Below are positions 14,528-16,886 of a stretch of DNA of 16,886 nt, in pieces (the stretch's first letter is position 1; each line of letters begins with the position of its first letter). This stretch comes from RGIG5612 sp045627365 (GTDB lineage Bacteria; Bacillota; Clostridia; Lachnospirales; Lachnospiraceae). A model generated the notes under the pieces. The model was not told the origin of the DNA, did not search any database, and saw only the letters and a program-made list of their open reading frames with translations. Made by a program: the position numbers and the translations under genes. The stretch is taken from assembly GCA_045627365.1 (NCBI GenBank), contig JAZQNN010000012.1, forward strand, positions 1 to 16,886, written 5' to 3'.

Positions 14528-15223
14528 ATGCGTAAAGATATTTCACTCAAAAAAGAATATATCTCTGTTATGACCAGATCCGGCCTTTCCTACGGCGGAA
14601 ACCAGGGCTGGCTTGACGGCAGATGGCTGCAGCAAGGTGGCTGCGGTGTGGTTGCCGCATGCGATCTTCTGGAATATTTAAGCGGAAAAGAGCAGGACGG
14701 AAAGGCTGATATTGCTGCATACAAGCGCCGGATCCGCCGCATAAGGAGCCACTTCCTGATGATGGGCCCTTTAGGCGTTGCCGGGATATTTCTTGCGTGG
14801 GGGCTTAATGCGTGCTTTGCAAGGGCAGGACTTGCGTACAGGGCAAGATGGGGCGTTGCGCCTTCACGCCTCAGAAGTCATATCGAGCGGATGCTGAGCG
14901 AGGATATACCTGTCATCTTCTCTGTAGGACCGGATGTGCCTTTGCTGTTCAGATCCCATAAGCTGGGCCTTTACGTGCGTGACGCGGCAGGTAATATGAA
15001 AGGCGCCGGGTATGCCGTCCGCCACTATATGATGATAACCGGGACAGAAGGCGATTATCTTAAAGTATCAAGCTGGGGCAGGTGCTACTACGTAAGGTGG
15101 GACGAGTTCAATGAGCTTGCCACCGGAAAGTCAAGGTGGATGACGAGCATTTGCCTGATAAAGCCGATCAAACGTGCCGCTAAACCTCAAAAACAAGACG
15201 AAGATGATTCGTTGTATATATGA
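14528..15223 (+). CDS. Papain/C39-like cysteine peptidase homologue (uncharacterised)
   Basis: A 231-residue protein with the look of a papain-fold cysteine peptidase; no characterised close relative is recognised. Seen: WLQQGGCGVVAACDLLEYL (33-51), with Gln35 or Gln36 as possible oxyanion-hole residue and Cys39 as possible nucleophile. RHYMMITG follows, with His166 as possible catalytic base, then KVSSWGRCYYV (179-189), which resembles the papain NSWG segment with Ser in place of Asn. A hydrophobic stretch at about 77-95 (GPLGVAGIFLAWGLNAC) looks like a buried helix rather than a signal peptide; the protein appears cytoplasmic. The tail is Lys-rich, then acidic (KRAAKPQKQDEDDSLYI). There is no clear ribosome site before the ATG, but a promoter abuts it. 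It lies between the YcaO and SPFH genes with short gaps. Activity is inferred; it could be inactive or an amidase or transglutaminase-like relative. Confidence 0.6.
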   Translation: MRKDISLKKEYISVMTRSGLSYGGNQGWLDGRWLQQGGCGVVAACDLLEYLSGKEQDGKADIAAYKRRIRRIRSHFLMMGPLGVAGIFLAWGLNACFARAGLAYRARWGVAPSRLRSHIERMLSEDIPVIFSVGPDVPLLFRSHKLGLYVRDAAGNMKGAGYAVRHYMMITGTEGDYLKVSSWGRCYYVRWDEFNELATGKSRWMTSICLIKPIKRAAKPQKQDEDDSLYI

Positions 15224-15255
15224 AGAAACCGTAATAAATAAGAAGGGAGATTCAA

Positions 15256-16233
15256 ATGGATAATATCTTTAAAATCGCGATCATTGTTGTGATCTGCGTA
15301 CTCGTATTGATCATCATTCTGACCAACATCAGAATTGTGCCTCAGGCAAGCGAATTTGTTGTTGAGGTACTCGGCAAATACAAGGCAACCTGGAAGGCAG
15401 GCCTGCATGTTAAGATCCCGTTTTTCTCAAAAATTGTGAAAATTGTCACCTTGAAGGAGCAGGTGCTCGATTCACCGCCACAGCCGGTAATCACCAAGGA
15501 TAACGTTACGATGCAGATCGACACAGTTGTGTTCTTCAGGATCTTTGATGCCAAGCTTTATGCATACGGCGCTGTTAATCCTATAGCTGCACTTGAGAAT
15601 CTTGCTGCTACCACACTTAGAAATATCGTAGGCGAGATGGAACTTGACGGAACTCTTACGAGTCGCGACACCATCAACGGCAAAATGACCACTATCCTTG
15701 ACGAGGCAACTGACTGCTGGGGTATCAAAGTCAACAGAGTAGAGCTTAAGAACATCATTCCTCCTGCAGAGATCCAGAACGCGATGGAGAAGCAGATGAA
15801 AGCAGAACGTGAAAGACGTGAGACGCTCCTTCAGGCAGAGGGACACAAGCAGGCAATCGTTACCCGTGCAGAGGGCGATAAGGAAGCAATGATCCTTGCA
15901 GCAGAGGGCGAGCGTGACGCGCGTATAGCAAGAGCAGAGGGCGAAGCCAGGGCAATTTATCTTGCCAAGAAAGCAGAAGCGGATGGACTTCGCGCGCTCA
16001 AGGAAGCAGGCGCTGACGCAGCGGTCCTCGAGCTTAAGAAGTATGAAGCTCTTGTCAATATGGCCAATGGCAAAGCATCCAAGATCATCGTTCCTACGGA
16101 TGCCGTTAACGCGACCAAAAACAATGTTCTTTTCTCTGAGATCACAGGACTTGGAAACGTAACCGAACCGCTTCCGGACGATGAAGCAGCACCTGAGACA
16201 GACCCTTGCTGCGACAGATTTGCAAAAAAATAA
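15256..16233 (+). CDS. SPFH-domain (stomatin/prohibitin, paraslipin/QmcA-like) membrane protein
   Basis: Membrane-anchored scaffold protein of the SPFH superfamily, which forms large rings in functional membrane microdomains and often modulates proteases. Seen: an N-terminal membrane segment (about 5-23), the SPFH core with ASEFVVEVLGKY (31-42) and GLHVKIPF (49-56), then KDNVTMQIDTVVFFRI (81-96), typical of slipins. A long Ala/Glu/Arg-rich coiled coil (about 171-255) carries repeated AEG units, and a short acidic tail ends with a Cys-Cys pair (318-319). The length of 325 is normal for QmcA-like members. GAAGGGAG supports the ATG. No NfeD-type partner, often adjacent to such genes, is in the window. 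It follows the peptidase homologue by 32 bases, probably on the same transcript. Confidence 0.92.
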   Translation: MDNIFKIAIIVVICVLVLIIILTNIRIVPQASEFVVEVLGKYKATWKAGLHVKIPFFSKIVKIVTLKEQVLDSPPQPVITKDNVTMQIDTVVFFRIFDAKLYAYGAVNPIAALENLAATTLRNIVGEMELDGTLTSRDTINGKMTTILDEATDCWGIKVNRVELKNIIPPAEIQNAMEKQMKAERERRETLLQAEGHKQAIVTRAEGDKEAMILAAEGERDARIARAEGEARAIYLAKKAEADGLRALKEAGADAAVLELKKYEALVNMANGKASKIIVPTDAVNATKNNVLFSEITGLGNVTEPLPDDEAAPETDPCCDRFAKK

Positions 16234-16303
16234 TAAAATCTAAAATTCGGGCGGCCATCTCGTGTACTAAAATAAAAAACGTTAAAATAATCACAAATAC
16301 ATG

Positions 16304-16332
16304 TGTACATATTATTGACATAGTAGTATTAT
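16304..16332 (+). promoter_or_regulatory. Possible promoter of the AtoE-like gene
   Basis: TGTACA (16304-16309), a 17-base spacer and TATTAT (16327-16332). The expected start near 16339 gives a leader of about 45 bases. No clear intrinsic terminator separates this from the SPFH gene, so read-through is possible. Moderate match only. Confidence 0.35.
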
Positions 16333-16343
16333 GATAGTCGGTG

Positions 16344-16363
16344 AAAATTGTTTTATCAATTTT
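16344..16363 (+). repeat. A+T-rich inverted repeat in the AtoE-like leader
   Basis: AAAATTG (16344-16350) and CAATTTT (16357-16363) flank six bases, and lie about 20 bases before the start codon. It may be an operator or a weak RNA hairpin. In such A+T-rich DNA it could be chance. Confidence 0.3.
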
Positions 16364-16383
16364 TATATTGAAGGGAGATCAGT

Positions 16384-16886
16384 ATGTTTAAAAAATTCAC
16401 TAACGGCTGCGTAAAGCTTGTTAACAGATGGCTGCCCGATCCATTCATTTTCGCCGTAATTCTGACGATCGTGGTCTTCATCGCATCGCTTTTCGCAACA
16501 GGACTCGGCCCGATTAAACTTATCGGTGCCTGGGGAAGCGATAAAGGCTTCTGGAGCCTTTTGTCGTTCTCTATGCAGATGGTATGCGTTCTTGTATTCG
16601 GCTCTGCTATGGCTTCATCCAAGCCTTGCAAAAAGGCCCTCAGATGGATCGCAGGTCTTGCTAAGACTCCATTTGCTGCAATCTACATCACAACATTAGT
16701 ATCATGCATTTGCTGCTGGCTCAACTGGGGCTTCGGACTTATCGCAGGTACCCTCCTTGCTAAGGAAATGGCACGCCGCGTTAAGGACCTTGACTATCCG
16801 CTGCTTATCGCATCCGCTTATTCAGGATTCGTTATCTGGCACGCAGGTCTTTCAGGATCCATCCCTCTGGCTCTTAACGGCGGATA
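16384..16886 (+). CDS. Short-chain fatty acid transporter, AtoE family (3' end outside window)
   Basis: Membrane protein of the short-chain fatty acid (AtoE-like) permease family, expected to carry butyrate or similar acids across the cytoplasmic membrane. Seen in the 167 complete codons present: WLPDPFIFAVILTIVVFIA near the N terminus (first membrane segment), GFWSLLSFSMQM, the landmark CWLNWGFGLIAGTLLAKEMARRVKDLDYPLLIASAYSGF, and HAGLSGSIPLALNGG at the window edge. These are the family's hallmark blocks in the correct order. The ATG has GAAGGGAG about seven bases upstream. The frame is open to the last base, so the gene is cut by the window rather than truncated. It fits a fermenting anaerobe; no CoA-transferase or thiolase gene is visible. 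Confidence 0.9.
   Translation, partial: MFKKFTNGCVKLVNRWLPDPFIFAVILTIVVFIASLFATGLGPIKLIGAWGSDKGFWSLLSFSMQMVCVLVFGSAMASSKPCKKALRWIAGLAKTPFAAIYITTLVSCICCWLNWGFGLIAGTLLAKEMARRVKDLDYPLLIASAYSGFVIWHAGLSGSIPLALNGG

Noticed and set aside
15205..15240. Separate promoter for the SPFH gene (TTGTAT with a downstream TAAATA)
   Set aside because: The -10 match is poor and the 32-base gap makes read-through from upstream more likely.
16270..16316. AATAAT...ATTATT inverted repeat as an operator before the AtoE-like gene
   Set aside because: The arms are short and pure A/T in an A/T-rich gap, so chance is a sufficient explanation.
16315..16335. A perfect TTGACA followed by TATGAT upstream of the AtoE-like gene
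   Set aside because: The spacing is only nine bases, far too short for one promoter; a 17-base pairing of TGTACA with TATTAT was preferred.

Overview
The window looks like chromosomal DNA of an anaerobic Clostridia-type Firmicute, probably from a gut or rumen-like habitat. The reasons are the PASTA-kinase/rsgA/rpe gene order typical of Firmicutes, strong AGGAGG-type ribosome-binding sites, sigma-A-like promoters, mid-GC codon use, an oxygen-sensitive style Fe-S/flavin old-yellow-enzyme (OYE) reductase and a short-chain fatty acid transporter. I cannot name the genus. I see no tRNA, rRNA, CRISPR array, insertion sequence or phage gene.

Layout. (1) 2-2678, + strand: the C-terminal part of a PASTA-repeat protein (probably the sensor end of a PrkC/Stk1 kinase), the ribosome-assembly GTPase RsgA and ribulose-5-phosphate 3-epimerase Rpe, ending at a bidirectional terminator. 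(2) 2725-3759, - strand: queA (tRNA queuosine synthesis), convergent with rpe. (3) 3915-5572, +: a MATE efflux transporter and a small four-cysteine TSCPD protein, ending at a terminator. (4) 5759-9654, +: an aconitase-X large subunit, its separate swivel-domain small subunit and a large OYE reductase, ending at a strong terminator. This looks like a dehydrate-then-reduce catabolic cassette of unknown substrate. (5) 9787-12201, +: leuS with its own promoter and terminator. (6) 12275-13159, -: an EamA/DMT transporter. (7) 13249-16233, +: a complete YcaO-family ATP-dependent enzyme, a papain/C39-like cysteine peptidase homologue and an SPFH (stomatin/prohibitin) membrane protein, closely spaced. 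(8) 16384 to the end, +: the start of an AtoE-type short-chain fatty acid transporter, cut by the window edge.

Most genes are core housekeeping. The parts that deserve attention are the aconitase-X/OYE cassette, the YcaO/peptidase/SPFH cluster with no recognisable precursor peptide or E1-like partner nearby, the cysteine modules interleaved with the PASTA repeats, and a recurring arrangement in which good -10 boxes sit 6-9 bases before the ATG of genes lacking a Shine-Dalgarno sequence (MATE, DMT and peptidase genes), which suggests leaderless mRNAs.
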